Virus record (IMG/VR): IMGVR_UViG_3300028844_000775
Span: 1 to 20,094 of that record
Length of the DNA: 20,094 bases
Source: a virus
Direction: 5' to 3' (one strand)
The notes below the pieces were generated by a model that saw only the letters and a list, made by a program, of their open reading frames with translations, had not been told where the DNA came from and did not search any database. A program made the translations under genes and the position numbers. Positions 1 to 8,484 of the stretch are shown in pieces (position 1 is the first letter of the stretch; every line of letters starts with the position of its first letter).

Positions 1-153
1 ACAATGGACGCCGCAGAAGAAGTAGAGTATTCTATGGAAGATGCAATTGAACTTTTGAAAAATTCTACAATTTTTGATCAGTTTATTACAGATACCATGA
101 ATGACTTTGAACAATTTTCAGTTAAGAAGAAAGAAACAAACTTAAAAAACTAA
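1..153 (+). CDS. Tail assembly chaperone, G-like (3' end only)
   Basis: The frame is open from the left edge and ends at TAA 151-153, giving about 50 visible residues with an acidic helical stretch and a Lys-rich end (VKKKETNLKN). An ATG at position 4 is in frame, but G-like chaperones are usually longer, so this is probably an internal Met and the gene is truncated by the window. The identification rests on context: it lies just upstream of a tape measure gene, is followed by a second open frame in -1 register, and has a canonical slippery heptamer over its last codons. In lambda-like phages the G protein and its frameshifted GT product coat the tape measure and recruit tail-tube subunits during assembly. 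The visible sequence alone would not identify the family. Confidence 0.72.
   Translation, partial: TMDAAEEVEYSMEDAIELLKNSTIFDQFITDTMNDFEQFSVKKKETNLKN
144..150 (+). promoter_or_regulatory. Programmed -1 frameshift slippery heptamer A AAA AAC
   Basis: In the upstream gene's frame the last codons read TTA AAA AAC TAA, so the heptamer 144-150 is A AAA AAC in exact X XXY YYZ register, directly before the stop codon. Slipping back one base re-pairs both tRNAs on AAA AAA. Translation then continues at CTA (150-152) in the frame that stays open to 509. A AAA AAC is an established -1 slippery sequence, and tail-chaperone gene pairs of lambda-like phages are a known site for this recoding. Confidence 0.85.
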
Positions 154-509
154 CTGACTACCTCCAAAGTTCTTTTGGGGGTGGTGGTTTAACAGCAGAT
201 CAATATATATTGATGTGTGAACAGATGGGTTGGGAACCACAAGAGGAAGATCTACCTCAAGATGGCTCCAACCTATCTTTAGAGTGTCAACAAGCTCTAA
301 CAGTTTTAAATGCTCTTCCTGATATATTCGAAGGTATGAATGGTACATGGATGGGAAAAGACTATAGTGGTCTAAGTGCTATTATGGATATTTATGAAAT
401 TGATGATAGACGTTCGGTATTTGAATTATTAAAAGAAGCTGAGTCGCTGTTAGGAAAATACTATTCACAGCAATCTAAGCAACAAAGCAGAAGTCTAAAA
501 AAGGGGTAA
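150..509 (+). CDS. Tail assembly chaperone, T-like frameshift extension
   Basis: The frame is open from 126 through the TAA at 507-509. Read from the slip site at 150 it adds 119 residues to the upstream protein, beginning LTDYLQSSFGGGGLTADQY. A free start is also possible: TTG 210 or ATG 213 would give about 99 residues, but neither has a good Shine-Dalgarno site, and the open frame across the slip site argues for translation as a G-T fusion. The product is acidic and helical, with Trp at W-E-P and W-M-G-K motifs. In lambda the T domain binds the tail-tube protein while the G domain binds the tape measure. The gene ends 3 nt before the tape measure start, the usual arrangement. The assignment rests on the frameshift architecture and position, not on a recognised motif. 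Confidence 0.78.
   Translation, partial: LTDYLQSSFGGGGLTADQYILMCEQMGWEPQEEDLPQDGSNLSLECQQALTVLNALPDIFEGMNGTWMGKDYSGLSAIMDIYEIDDRRSVFELLKEAESLLGKYYSQQSKQQSRSLKKG
157..185 (+). promoter_or_regulatory. Frameshift-stimulating stem-loop
   Basis: Bases 157-168 (actacctccaaa) pair with 174-185 (tttgggggtggt), giving a continuous 12-bp stem with two G-U wobbles (159/183 and 163/179) and a 5-nt loop (gttct, 169-173). The stem begins 6 nt after the slippery heptamer, inside the 5-9 nt spacing normal for -1 frameshift stimulators. No T-run follows, so it is not a terminator. It was found by hand pairing; no folding energy was computed. Confidence 0.75.
497..506 (+). promoter_or_regulatory. Ribosome binding site supporting the TTG start of the tape measure
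   Basis: The purine run AAAAAAGGGG (497-506) lies 6 nt before TTG 513. No in-frame ATG occurs early in the tape measure, so this site decides the TTG start. Confidence 0.6.
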
Positions 510-512
510 TCG

Positions 513-3500
513 TTGGCAACTATTAAAAATACTATTGATACACAGTTTACAAGTAGAGGTGCTAAAAAAGTTAGAGAAGAGACTGAGTCTATTGGTAAGG
601 CTCAGACTCGACTTGGCCAAGGTTCTGCCTCTGCTGGACGTTCTTTTTCATCCCAGGCTCAAGGACTAGGTGGATTAGTTGGTGTATATGCAGCTGCTGC
701 TGCAAACGTATTTGCTATCAGTGCAGCTTTTGAAGCACTAAATGCTGCCGCAAAATTTCAAACAACTATTAGAGGTACTGAACAACTTGCTTCCGCGCTT
801 GGCACAAGTGCTCAAGCTATTATAAAAGATCTTCAAACAGTGACTGATGGGCAGCTTTCTATAGTAGAAGCTGCTCGATCAGCTAACATTGCACTTTCAG
901 CCGGCTTCGGAAGAGAACAGTTGAGAGGATTAGCAGAAGTAGCTACAAAAGCTTCTAAAACATTAGGTAGAGACTTAAATGATTCTTTTCAACGTATAAC
1001 TAGAGGTGTTATTAAACTTGAACCAGAACTTTTAGATGAATTAGGTATTTTTACTCGTATAGAGCCTGCTGTAAATGATTATGCTATTGCTATAGGTAAA
1101 TCTGCTTCTCAATTAACAAACTATGAAAAAAGACAAGCTTTTGCAAACGGAGTTTTGAAAGACGGTACTCAAGCTTTTAAAGATATTACTTTAGCGGGAG
1201 ACTCCACTCAAAAATCTTTTGAACAGTTAGTTGCTACTTTTACTAATATAGCCGTTGTTGCTGGAGGATTAATAGCTGATTCTTTAGCTCCTTTAGCAGA
1301 TTTTTTAAATGATAGTTTAGGTAACCAATTAATTTTAGTAGGATCTATAGGAGCTTTAGTATTTGGAAAACTAACAACCGCTGTAACTGTTTTTGTTACA
1401 GGAGGTTTGACAACTCTTACAGCAAGTTTAAATGGGGTAGCAGCTTCAATGGCTGCTGTTAGTACTAGTGCCACAGCCATGGCTGCAAGAACTGCAGCAG
1501 CTTCCAAAGCTTTTGTAGGAGCAGGAGCATTAACTGGTAGTAATAGGGCTTTTGGTTCTCAGTTTAAAAAAGATATAGCTGCTGGTCCCTTAAGTTTAGG
1601 TCAGGCTCAACAGGCTCAACCCAAAATTGTAAAAGCATTACAAGCTGAAAAGAAAGAAAGAAAAGATATAAAATTGCTTATGAAGCAAGCAAATGCAGAT
1701 GCAACTAGTCTAAATAGAAAATTAACACAATCTGCAGCAAGAAGCAAAGCTTTAGGTATGAGCCTTAGAATAGTTAAAGATCAAATTGCTTTAGCAGGTA
1801 AAGGAGCAAATATTCTAACTCTAGGATTAAGAGGTGCCGCTACTGCTGCCGGTTTTCTTGCTGGATTTGTTAACCTTGCGTTAGCTGCTATAAACTATTT
1901 AATTATAGCAGCTGTTGCTTTACAAGCAGCTTTTAAATTTTTCTTTGATATAGATTTATATCAAAAGGTATTAGATTTTTACAGAGACATTACTGCAGAA
2001 TCAAGACAGCAAAAAGCTGGACTAGAAGAAATAAATGGTTTAATAGATCTTCAAGGCAGTAAATATGCAGAAATGGGTAGAATATTAGATGAAGCTGGAT
2101 TAGATCCTAGTCAAAGAACTGCTGGCAATGTAGAATCTGCTTTAGACGATTTACAAGAAGATGCTTTAGAGGCGTCTCGAACTATATCCTTTTTAAATTC
2201 ACAAATTGCAAAAGGCGTGTTCAGTACTATGAATAATCCAGTTAATTTTGGTTTTTTTACTCAAGGAGGTCTTAATGATGCTAAGGATGAGGTAGATGCA
2301 CTTAAAGATAAACTTGTTGGTTTAAACGCTCAAATAGCTGATCTTGCAGGTATTCAAGCGTTAAGTGTAGATTTTACAAACTTTTCTAAATTTATAGGAA
2401 AAGCAAAAGAAGAAGTAGAAGGTTTAACCACTGCATTATCTAAAGCATTTATTAAAGGTCAGTTTAATATAGATGATGGTGAGTTTATAGCACAAGAGCT
2501 GTTTAGAAAAGTAGACTCAAGTACGACAGCCTCACAGTTAACAAGTCCTTTTTCTGATTTAAGTAATCAGTTTGAGGTGGACGGCGCTATATATGCAAGG
2601 CAACTACAAGGTCTTCAGCTAGTTAGAGATGGCCAAGATAAATATACTAAAGGTAGTAAAGCTTTTATACAAGCTGCAGACGCTTCATCAGATTCTTTTA
2701 ATAAGGTACAAGAAATATTTACTGGATTGGCTACTGACACTATCAGCCAAGAAAACGCTGGTGAGCTCTTAGGCATAATTACTGATCGTATAAAACAGGC
2801 ACAGACTATAATTAAGGAGGCACAAGCGGAGAACAATCAGTTACTTCAAAGTGGACAGGTTGGAATATTTACTGAAGAACAGGCAGAACAGGCAGCACAA
2901 TATGTAATTGCTATAGGTAACGGCTTAGAATATATTGAAGAAAGATTAAAAAACACAACTGAACTGTTCATAGCACAAGAAAAATTATTTCTTTCGTTAA
3001 ATAAACAGTTCTCAGGTGTTAGCACTTTTATAGACGAGATGGGAAATACTGGTGCAATTGATGTGGCGAGTAGGCAGATTGCTACAAGTCAAAAAGAACA
3101 ACTAAAATTTCAAAGAGCTAATTTTTTAATATTACAAGAAAGATTTGAAGTACTTAAAAATATGGGTGAAACCGAACGAAAAAGAGAAGCTAGAGAATCA
3201 GAGTTTAAATCATTAGGGCAAAATCTATTGTTAATAGCTAAATCTTCTTTTCAAGAGTCTGTAAAACTGTTATTGACTAGTGGCGAACGACTTACCCAAG
3301 AAGAAGAAAGAGTGAGAGTATTACGAGCTCAACTTAACATAATGAACATGCAAAATAAAGAAGCTGTACGACAAGCATCAATTCGTGAAAGAACTGCTAG
3401 ATTTGAGCTTTCACTATCTTCTGGACAAGATAATACTATAATGGGTGAAACATTTCGTAGACCTGTTAATAGATTTGACTCTAAAGATCGAGATCAGACA

Positions 3501-5282
3501 CAACGAGGACAAAAACGTCCTTTGTTAGGATTTGAAGGTGGTGATTTAGGCATTGATCGTATGAAGCAAACTCAAACTGCTCTTGACGCCATAATAAGCA
3601 GAGAACAACGTCGTGTAAAATTAGCAGAACAACGAGTAGCTCTTGAAAATGAGGCTGCTTCTATTGAAAGAGGTATGCGTATGGGTGCTGTGCAAGCTAA
3701 AGCAGATGCAGCATCGGGTGCAGGATCTCTTATGGTAATGAGAGCTGAAGAAGCTGCTACTATCATTGAAGAAAGATCACTATCTACTACACAAGAAATA
3801 TTAGATGGTAGAATAGCAGTAATGAAAGCTGAAAGAGATGCAGAGTTAGCCTCTATAGGAGGTAGAGCCGCCGTGGCAGCAGAAGAGTTTGCGCAGGCAA
3901 AAGAGGAGATACAAGAACGCAGAGATGCTCTGCTGATAGAGCAACAAAATCAAGCAGATGCTGAAAATCTTAGACGATTGCGTAGAGCAGATAATTTAGA
4001 AATTATAAGAGCTGAAAGACAACAGGTTATGGCAAGAAAAGCTCTTGAAATTTTTAAAGTACAACAAGAAAAACAGGCTATTACTTCAAGAAGAGATATT
4101 GCAATAGCACAAGCAAACAATGAGAGAGAATCTAAACTATTTGCAATTGACCAACAAATAAAAGAATTTGAATTACTAAAATTTAGAATAGAAGCTGATG
4201 ACAAATTTTTAACAAGATATGCTGAGATAACTGAAGGATTAGCTAAAGCACTAGATATTACTTATAAGCCTGTTGAAGGTAGTAAAATAGATCCTACTAA
4301 AGATGCTTTAAAATTTATTGATAAAATGTTAGGCAGAGAAGGATTCTTTAATCAACAAAGAGGTATAGCTATACAAACAGGGGTTGATAAAACAGCAACT
4401 GCAAAGGCTATAGCAAGTAGAGATGAGGATGGAAGATTAGCTAGGGAAGAAAAACTACAGGATCAGCTTGATCAGCTTAAAGATCTTGATGCATTAAAAA
4501 AATCCATGGAAGATCAAGAAACTACGTTTTTAGAGCAGGAAGCACAAAAACAAGCCGAAATGATTGCTATGAAATTAGAGAACTTAGACCTTGAAGATCA
4601 AGCGGTAAAACAAGCTTTTGATGAAAAAATGGGTGCACTAGGTGTTGAAGCAGAAGTAGCTAAAGAAGCATATAGATTAGCTAGAGACGCTGCTGAATAT
4701 GATCTAAGCCAGAAAAAACGCATGGTCGAGCTAGGCAAAAGTATGGCTTTTACTATATCTGACACTTTAGGTAATGCTATGATGAAGTTTCTAACCAATT
4801 TACAAGAAGGCAAGCCACTCATAGAAGGTATTGGTGAGCTATTTACTCAGATGTTGTTTGATATACAAAAACAAATACTTCAAAAAACTGTTATTGATCC
4901 TATGACTACTGCAGTATCTGATACTCTTATAAAATCATTTGCTGGTTTTATGCTAGCAAGTGGTGGTACTGTTCGTCACATGGCTGAAGGTGGACAAGTT
5001 AACTCACTCCGTGACCGTGTGCCTGCTATGTTGGAACCTGGAGAATTTGTAATTCGTAAATCAGCTGCTAAGTCTATTGGACAAAGTAGATTAGGTCAAA
5101 TGAATGCTACTGGTGCTGGTGGTATGGGTAACGTACAATTTAATATTGTTAACAATGGCGCACCTAAAGAAGCAGCACAACAAGGACCACCTAAAATTGA
5201 TACTGATAAGATTGTAATTGATGTTGTAATGAGAGATCTAAACTCAAATGGTCCTATTAGAAAAGCCATGAGAAGTGGATGA
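513..5282 (+). CDS. Phage tail tape measure protein (lambda gpH-like)
   Basis: This 1589-residue protein sets tail length and probably enters the cell envelope at infection. The N-terminal third has the Ala/Ser-rich tape measure core, with runs such as GLVGVYAAAAANVFAISAAF near residue 55 and a conserved-looking segment EPELLDELGIFTRIEPAVND near 170-190. Hydrophobic stretches lie near residues 268-305 and 455-475 (AAINYLIIAAVALQAAFKFF) and are candidate membrane segments. Long charged helical and coiled-coil regions fill roughly 350-420 and 900-1280. The C-terminus carries the typical tape measure signature near 1484-1520, GG.V..MAEGGQV followed by D.VPAMLEPGEFVIRK.A. At about 1.5 Å per residue it predicts a tail near 240 nm long. 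I see no lysozyme or peptidase motif in it. Start is TTG 513; the stop overlaps the next gene's Shine-Dalgarno site. Confidence 0.95.
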   Translation: MATIKNTIDTQFTSRGAKKVREETESIGKAQTRLGQGSASAGRSFSSQAQGLGGLVGVYAAAAANVFAISAAFEALNAAAKFQTTIRGTEQLASALGTSAQAIIKDLQTVTDGQLSIVEAARSANIALSAGFGREQLRGLAEVATKASKTLGRDLNDSFQRITRGVIKLEPELLDELGIFTRIEPAVNDYAIAIGKSASQLTNYEKRQAFANGVLKDGTQAFKDITLAGDSTQKSFEQLVATFTNIAVVAGGLIADSLAPLADFLNDSLGNQLILVGSIGALVFGKLTTAVTVFVTGGLTTLTASLNGVAASMAAVSTSATAMAARTAAASKAFVGAGALTGSNRAFGSQFKKDIAAGPLSLGQAQQAQPKIVKALQAEKKERKDIKLLMKQANADATSLNRKLTQSAARSKALGMSLRIVKDQIALAGKGANILTLGLRGAATAAGFLAGFVNLALAAINYLIIAAVALQAAFKFFFDIDLYQKVLDFYRDITAESRQQKAGLEEINGLIDLQGSKYAEMGRILDEAGLDPSQRTAGNVESALDDLQEDALEASRTISFLNSQIAKGVFSTMNNPVNFGFFTQGGLNDAKDEVDALKDKLVGLNAQIADLAGIQALSVDFTNFSKFIGKAKEEVEGLTTALSKAFIKGQFNIDDGEFIAQELFRKVDSSTTASQLTSPFSDLSNQFEVDGAIYARQLQGLQLVRDGQDKYTKGSKAFIQAADASSDSFNKVQEIFTGLATDTISQENAGELLGIITDRIKQAQTIIKEAQAENNQLLQSGQVGIFTEEQAEQAAQYVIAIGNGLEYIEERLKNTTELFIAQEKLFLSLNKQFSGVSTFIDEMGNTGAIDVASRQIATSQKEQLKFQRANFLILQERFEVLKNMGETERKREARESEFKSLGQNLLLIAKSSFQESVKLLLTSGERLTQEEERVRVLRAQLNIMNMQNKEAVRQASIRERTARFELSLSSGQDNTIMGETFRRPVNRFDSKDRDQTQRGQKRPLLGFEGGDLGIDRMKQTQTALDAIISREQRRVKLAEQRVALENEAASIERGMRMGAVQAKADAASGAGSLMVMRAEEAATIIEERSLSTTQEILDGRIAVMKAERDAELASIGGRAAVAAEEFAQAKEEIQERRDALLIEQQNQADAENLRRLRRADNLEIIRAERQQVMARKALEIFKVQQEKQAITSRRDIAIAQANNERESKLFAIDQQIKEFELLKFRIEADDKFLTRYAEITEGLAKALDITYKPVEGSKIDPTKDALKFIDKMLGREGFFNQQRGIAIQTGVDKTATAKAIASRDEDGRLAREEKLQDQLDQLKDLDALKKSMEDQETTFLEQEAQKQAEMIAMKLENLDLEDQAVKQAFDEKMGALGVEAEVAKEAYRLARDAAEYDLSQKKRMVELGKSMAFTISDTLGNAMMKFLTNLQEGKPLIEGIGELFTQMLFDIQKQILQKTVIDPMTTAVSDTLIKSFAGFMLASGGTVRHMAEGGQVNSLRDRVPAMLEPGEFVIRKSAAKSIGQSRLGQMNATGAGGMGNVQFNIVNNGAPKEAAQQGPPKIDTDKIVIDVVMRDLNSNGPIRKAMRSG

Positions 5283-5293
5283 GGAAATAACAT

Positions 5294-6910
5294 ATGACTA
5301 TAGCTACATACCCTGATGATGCAATAGCACCTATAACAGCTTTTTCTGTTGTAGCCACTGCTAGTTTTAATAATACTGGATTAACCAGAGTAGCTTTTAA
5401 CTTACCTAGTACTGTTACTAGTAAAGGAGAAGTTACAGCTTTTGATGATGGTATTTTACAATCTACTTCTACTTACTCTTTATCTAATGCAGGTCAAACA
5501 ATAACTTTTGCTGTGGCTCCTAATGCTACTGAACTAGTTGTAAAAACAATATCCCTTCCTGAAAGATATCGTTTAACTAGAACTTTTCCAGATGTAGATG
5601 CCGTAGATTTTAGTAACACAGCCCCTACAGTAGTTAATGGTAATACCTATATTATTAATGGTGTTACGGAAGCTTTTTCTTTTCCCGCTATTGTTAATGT
5701 TACTAGTACTAGTGATTTTATAGTATATGCTTCTGGTGTCTTTCAACAGCCTAGCGCTTATACCTATCCTTCTGTTACTTTAGGTTTTCAGGGTATTGAT
5801 ATAGGTGATAATGCAGCAGTTAACTTATTAACTAATTTTGCAGGTAATTTAACTGATATTAGTCCTAAAGCTCATACTGTTACAATTAATAGTGGCTCTG
5901 CTAGTTTTAGTAGTTCTAATATTGTTCTAGATGCCACTAAATTTATTAATGTACCATCTAGCAATGCTTTTAGTGTGGGAGAAGAAAAATCATTTACTTT
6001 TGATACTATTATAACCCCTGATGCAGGTGCTAGTATGAGTGCTAATCAGACTGTATTAGCCCGTTTTCAAGATGCATCTAACTATTATGCACTAAGAACT
6101 GTAGGATCAAATGCTAATGTAGGATTTGTAGTAAATCAGGGAGGATCCTTAACAGAAATATATGGAGGTAATTGTAATGGTGGTACTACATATAGTGTTG
6201 CTGTGTCGTATGATAAGACTACTGCTAATTTACGTTTGTATGTACAAAATCAATTAGTAAAACATGTAAACTATAATCCTAGTGTATCTCCCTTTACTTC
6301 TGGAGCGCTAACTATTGGAGCAAATGATGATGTATCTGGTGGTTCCGCAGCAAGTCAAGAACGTTATAAAGGTAAAATTGAATATATACGCATGTCTGAC
6401 GGTGGTAGATATAGAACATCTACCATAAATGCACTTACCACTACCGCTACAGTAATTGGAGGAGCACCTTTAGGGGCTATAGATCCTATAGATACTTTAT
6501 CTGTTAGAGTATTTGATTCTTCTGTTAGTGTTAGTGATAGATTTAATTCTATGGCAGATAGAAAACCTGATAAAGGATTTACTACTGATAAAACTTTTGC
6601 AGTAGAAACGTTTACTTCCCATGCTGGATATGAAAAAAGAAGATTAAAATCTAGAAGACCTACACGAAACTATGATTTACAATATACCAATATAACAGGA
6701 GTAGAAAAAACTGCAATTGAAAATTTTTATAATGCTAGAAGCGGAGATTTTGAGTCTTTCAGTTTTGACTTGGCACATTTAAATGAAAGTGGTACAATAA
6801 CTACAAGATTTGATGGGCCTTTAAGTACAACTCAAATCTTGTCTTCAGGTTCTTCTTTAACTGAAAACTTTTATACTGTGGGTTTTAAATTGAAAGAGAC
6901 ATTTGACTAA
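5294..6910 (+). CDS. Distal tail / minor tail protein (gpM or DUF2460-like) with LamG-like insertion
   Basis: A 538-residue beta-rich protein whose position after the tape measure and C-terminal sequence fit a minor or distal tail protein. The last ~100 residues have the family look: HAGYEKRRLKSRRPTRNYDLQYTN, then IENFYNARSGDFESFSFD, ending with VGFKLKETFD. The N-terminal ~170 residues contain two short beta modules with similar cores, AFDDGILQSTSTYSL near 50 and VYASGVFQQPSAYTY near 150. Residues about 180-370 resemble a concanavalin/LamG fold: strand patterns ATKFINVPSS, KSFTFDTIITPD, LRLYVQNQLVKHVNYN and KGKIEYIRMSDGGRY. That is far longer than lambda gpM (about 110 residues). LamG folds often bind glycans, so surface attachment is an inference. 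ATG 5294 has GAGGA (5281-5285) eight bases upstream. Lectin function is unproven. Confidence 0.78.
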   Translation: MTIATYPDDAIAPITAFSVVATASFNNTGLTRVAFNLPSTVTSKGEVTAFDDGILQSTSTYSLSNAGQTITFAVAPNATELVVKTISLPERYRLTRTFPDVDAVDFSNTAPTVVNGNTYIINGVTEAFSFPAIVNVTSTSDFIVYASGVFQQPSAYTYPSVTLGFQGIDIGDNAAVNLLTNFAGNLTDISPKAHTVTINSGSASFSSSNIVLDATKFINVPSSNAFSVGEEKSFTFDTIITPDAGASMSANQTVLARFQDASNYYALRTVGSNANVGFVVNQGGSLTEIYGGNCNGGTTYSVAVSYDKTTANLRLYVQNQLVKHVNYNPSVSPFTSGALTIGANDDVSGGSAASQERYKGKIEYIRMSDGGRYRTSTINALTTTATVIGGAPLGAIDPIDTLSVRVFDSSVSVSDRFNSMADRKPDKGFTTDKTFAVETFTSHAGYEKRRLKSRRPTRNYDLQYTNITGVEKTAIENFYNARSGDFESFSFDLAHLNESGTITTRFDGPLSTTQILSSGSSLTENFYTVGFKLKETFD

Positions 6911-8484
6911 TGACTGCTAGAAATTACGACATAATACTAACTGTAGCAGATGCTACAGATTTTGTCTCAGGTAATGCTATTGTAGGTGTTACAAGTGCTA
7001 CGGTGGGGTTTATTGCTAATGTTAATATTACAGCTAAACAACTAAAAGTTAAACTAAATAATGTAAAACAAGAGTTTCATGATAGTGAGACTATTACTTC
7101 TAATAGTGTAGTTATAAGTGGTACTGCAAATGGTGTATTAAATACTCTTACAGTACCTTTTCAATCTAATGTAAGAGCAAGTGAAACAACCACAGCTACT
7201 ACTACTATAGCTTCTCAAGCTCCTAGTCCTTTTATAGCAGAAAAAAATGCTTTTACTCAAAATCCAATAGTAAGGCTATATGAAATATACTATCCAGGTG
7301 AGTGGTTTCCTACAACTCCAGAAGGAAATCCTTCTGGAGATGGAGAAGGACTATCATGGCCTACTAATTTTCCTTTAAAATTTGCTGATGTTGCAGGAGA
7401 TTTAGTATCTGACTTACAATATAACGTAACTTATAATGGAGAATCTTATATACCTTTTCCTGTAAATTTAACTAGTATTAGCCAGGCTACTGATGGACAA
7501 ATTAATGAACTTACACTAACTGTATTTAATGTTGACAATATCATATCTACTTTAGTAGAAGATCCTTACATTGTAGGTAATAATACGTCTAATGCTTGTG
7601 TTGCTAATGTTAATGGTGTGCCTTGTCATGGTATTGATCCCAGAACTATTAATTTTACACCAGCCCAAGTGGGCAATGTTGGTGAAATAGCTTTTGACAC
7701 TTTAACAAGAGCAAGAGGAAATGGACTTGCTTATAGTGCAGATGTTGTTAGCCTATATGGAAAATCCAATGCTTCTTTTACAAAAGAGCAAACAGAGTCT
7801 GTTAAAGGAACTTGGCGATCATTAAAAAATGATTCTAGAGATTTAGTAGGGGGTGTGGTAAATATTAAAACTACTTTTTCAAACTTTTTAGATGTCTGGC
7901 CTGAACACAGTTCTATTAAATATTTTACAGCAAATGTAATTGAAGTTTATAATGCTATGCCTTATAGAGTTGGTGACAGTGTACGCTCTTCTAGAGGCTC
8001 TACCACTGCGACAATACAAAGCATACAAGAAAATAGATTTTTATTCTTAACTAACGAGTTAGAATCTAATACTACTGTAGGAGATGATATTTTTATTATA
8101 AATGCAGATGCAGATACTGAATCCTATATAGAAGATAACTTTAAAGTTGATCAACTAGAATCTCTAGATACAACAACTGCCGATTTTAATTTAGTTACGT
8201 GGTTGCAATATTTTAAACAAGTAACTCCAAGACGTAAATACTATAAAAATACATGTCAATGGCAGTACAAAGGTGAAGAGTGTCAGTATCCTGGGCCAGC
8301 AGGGGGTACTATACCTGGCACTACTCTTACAGCTAATACTAATCCTATTGCAGCAGATAATACAACTGCTTCGGGTCCTGAAGGTGATATATGTGGTAAA
8401 AATATATTAGCATGTACTATCAGAAATAACTCAATACATTTTGGAGGTTTCCCTGCAACAGGACGAACAATACCCAAACAATAA
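6910..8484 (+). CDS. Minor tail protein L-like tail-tip protein with Fe-S cysteine ligands
   Basis: A 524-residue protein whose stop/start overlap (TAATG at 6908-6912) couples it to the preceding gene. The C-terminus matches lambda gpL: C449 and C458 (CQWQYKGEEC), C495 (ICGK), C502 (ACTIRNN), then FGGFP. In lambda gpL-type proteins four C-terminal cysteines hold an iron-sulfur cluster at the tail tip; spacing and surrounding residues here keep that pattern. The core around residues 115-345 includes IVRLYEIYYPGEW and a PCHGIDPRTINFTPAQ region typical of gpL-like folds. Lambda gpL is about 230 residues; the excess is two beta modules of similar type, one at the N-terminus (about 15-80) and one inserted at about 350-415 (YRVGDSVRSSRGSTTATI). 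Two more cysteines, C230 and C239, lie outside the cluster. The last 44 nt overlap the radical SAM frame. Confidence 0.88.
   Translation: MTARNYDIILTVADATDFVSGNAIVGVTSATVGFIANVNITAKQLKVKLNNVKQEFHDSETITSNSVVISGTANGVLNTLTVPFQSNVRASETTTATTTIASQAPSPFIAEKNAFTQNPIVRLYEIYYPGEWFPTTPEGNPSGDGEGLSWPTNFPLKFADVAGDLVSDLQYNVTYNGESYIPFPVNLTSISQATDGQINELTLTVFNVDNIISTLVEDPYIVGNNTSNACVANVNGVPCHGIDPRTINFTPAQVGNVGEIAFDTLTRARGNGLAYSADVVSLYGKSNASFTKEQTESVKGTWRSLKNDSRDLVGGVVNIKTTFSNFLDVWPEHSSIKYFTANVIEVYNAMPYRVGDSVRSSRGSTTATIQSIQENRFLFLTNELESNTTVGDDIFIINADADTESYIEDNFKVDQLESLDTTTADFNLVTWLQYFKQVTPRRKYYKNTCQWQYKGEECQYPGPAGGTIPGTTLTANTNPIAADNTTASGPEGDICGKNILACTIRNNSIHFGGFPATGRTIPKQ

Noticed and set aside
157-190. Stem-loop considered as a transcription terminator
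   Set aside because: No T-run follows the 3' arm, and it lies inside an open coding frame at frameshift-stimulator distance from a slippery site.
210-212. TTG 210 as an independent start for the T-like gene
   Set aside because: No Shine-Dalgarno site close upstream, and the frame is open back through the slippery heptamer, so frameshift fusion is the better explanation.
142-348. Minus-strand open frame over the chaperone frameshift region
   Set aside because: It lies antisense to the frameshift cassette and T-like extension, has no recognisable motif, and every supported gene here is on the plus strand.
513-5282. Search of the tape measure for lysozyme, transglycosylase or peptidase motifs
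   Set aside because: None seen; wall-degrading activity is more likely from the NlpC/P60 genes.
1208-5293. Several minus-strand open frames of 64-99 codons inside the tape measure gene
   Set aside because: Low-complexity Ser/Ala-rich translations that mirror the coding strand's codon bias; no ribosome binding sites or motifs.
8283-8477. Minus-strand open frame over the end of the gpL-like gene
   Set aside because: Antisense to the conserved cysteine region, with no own features.
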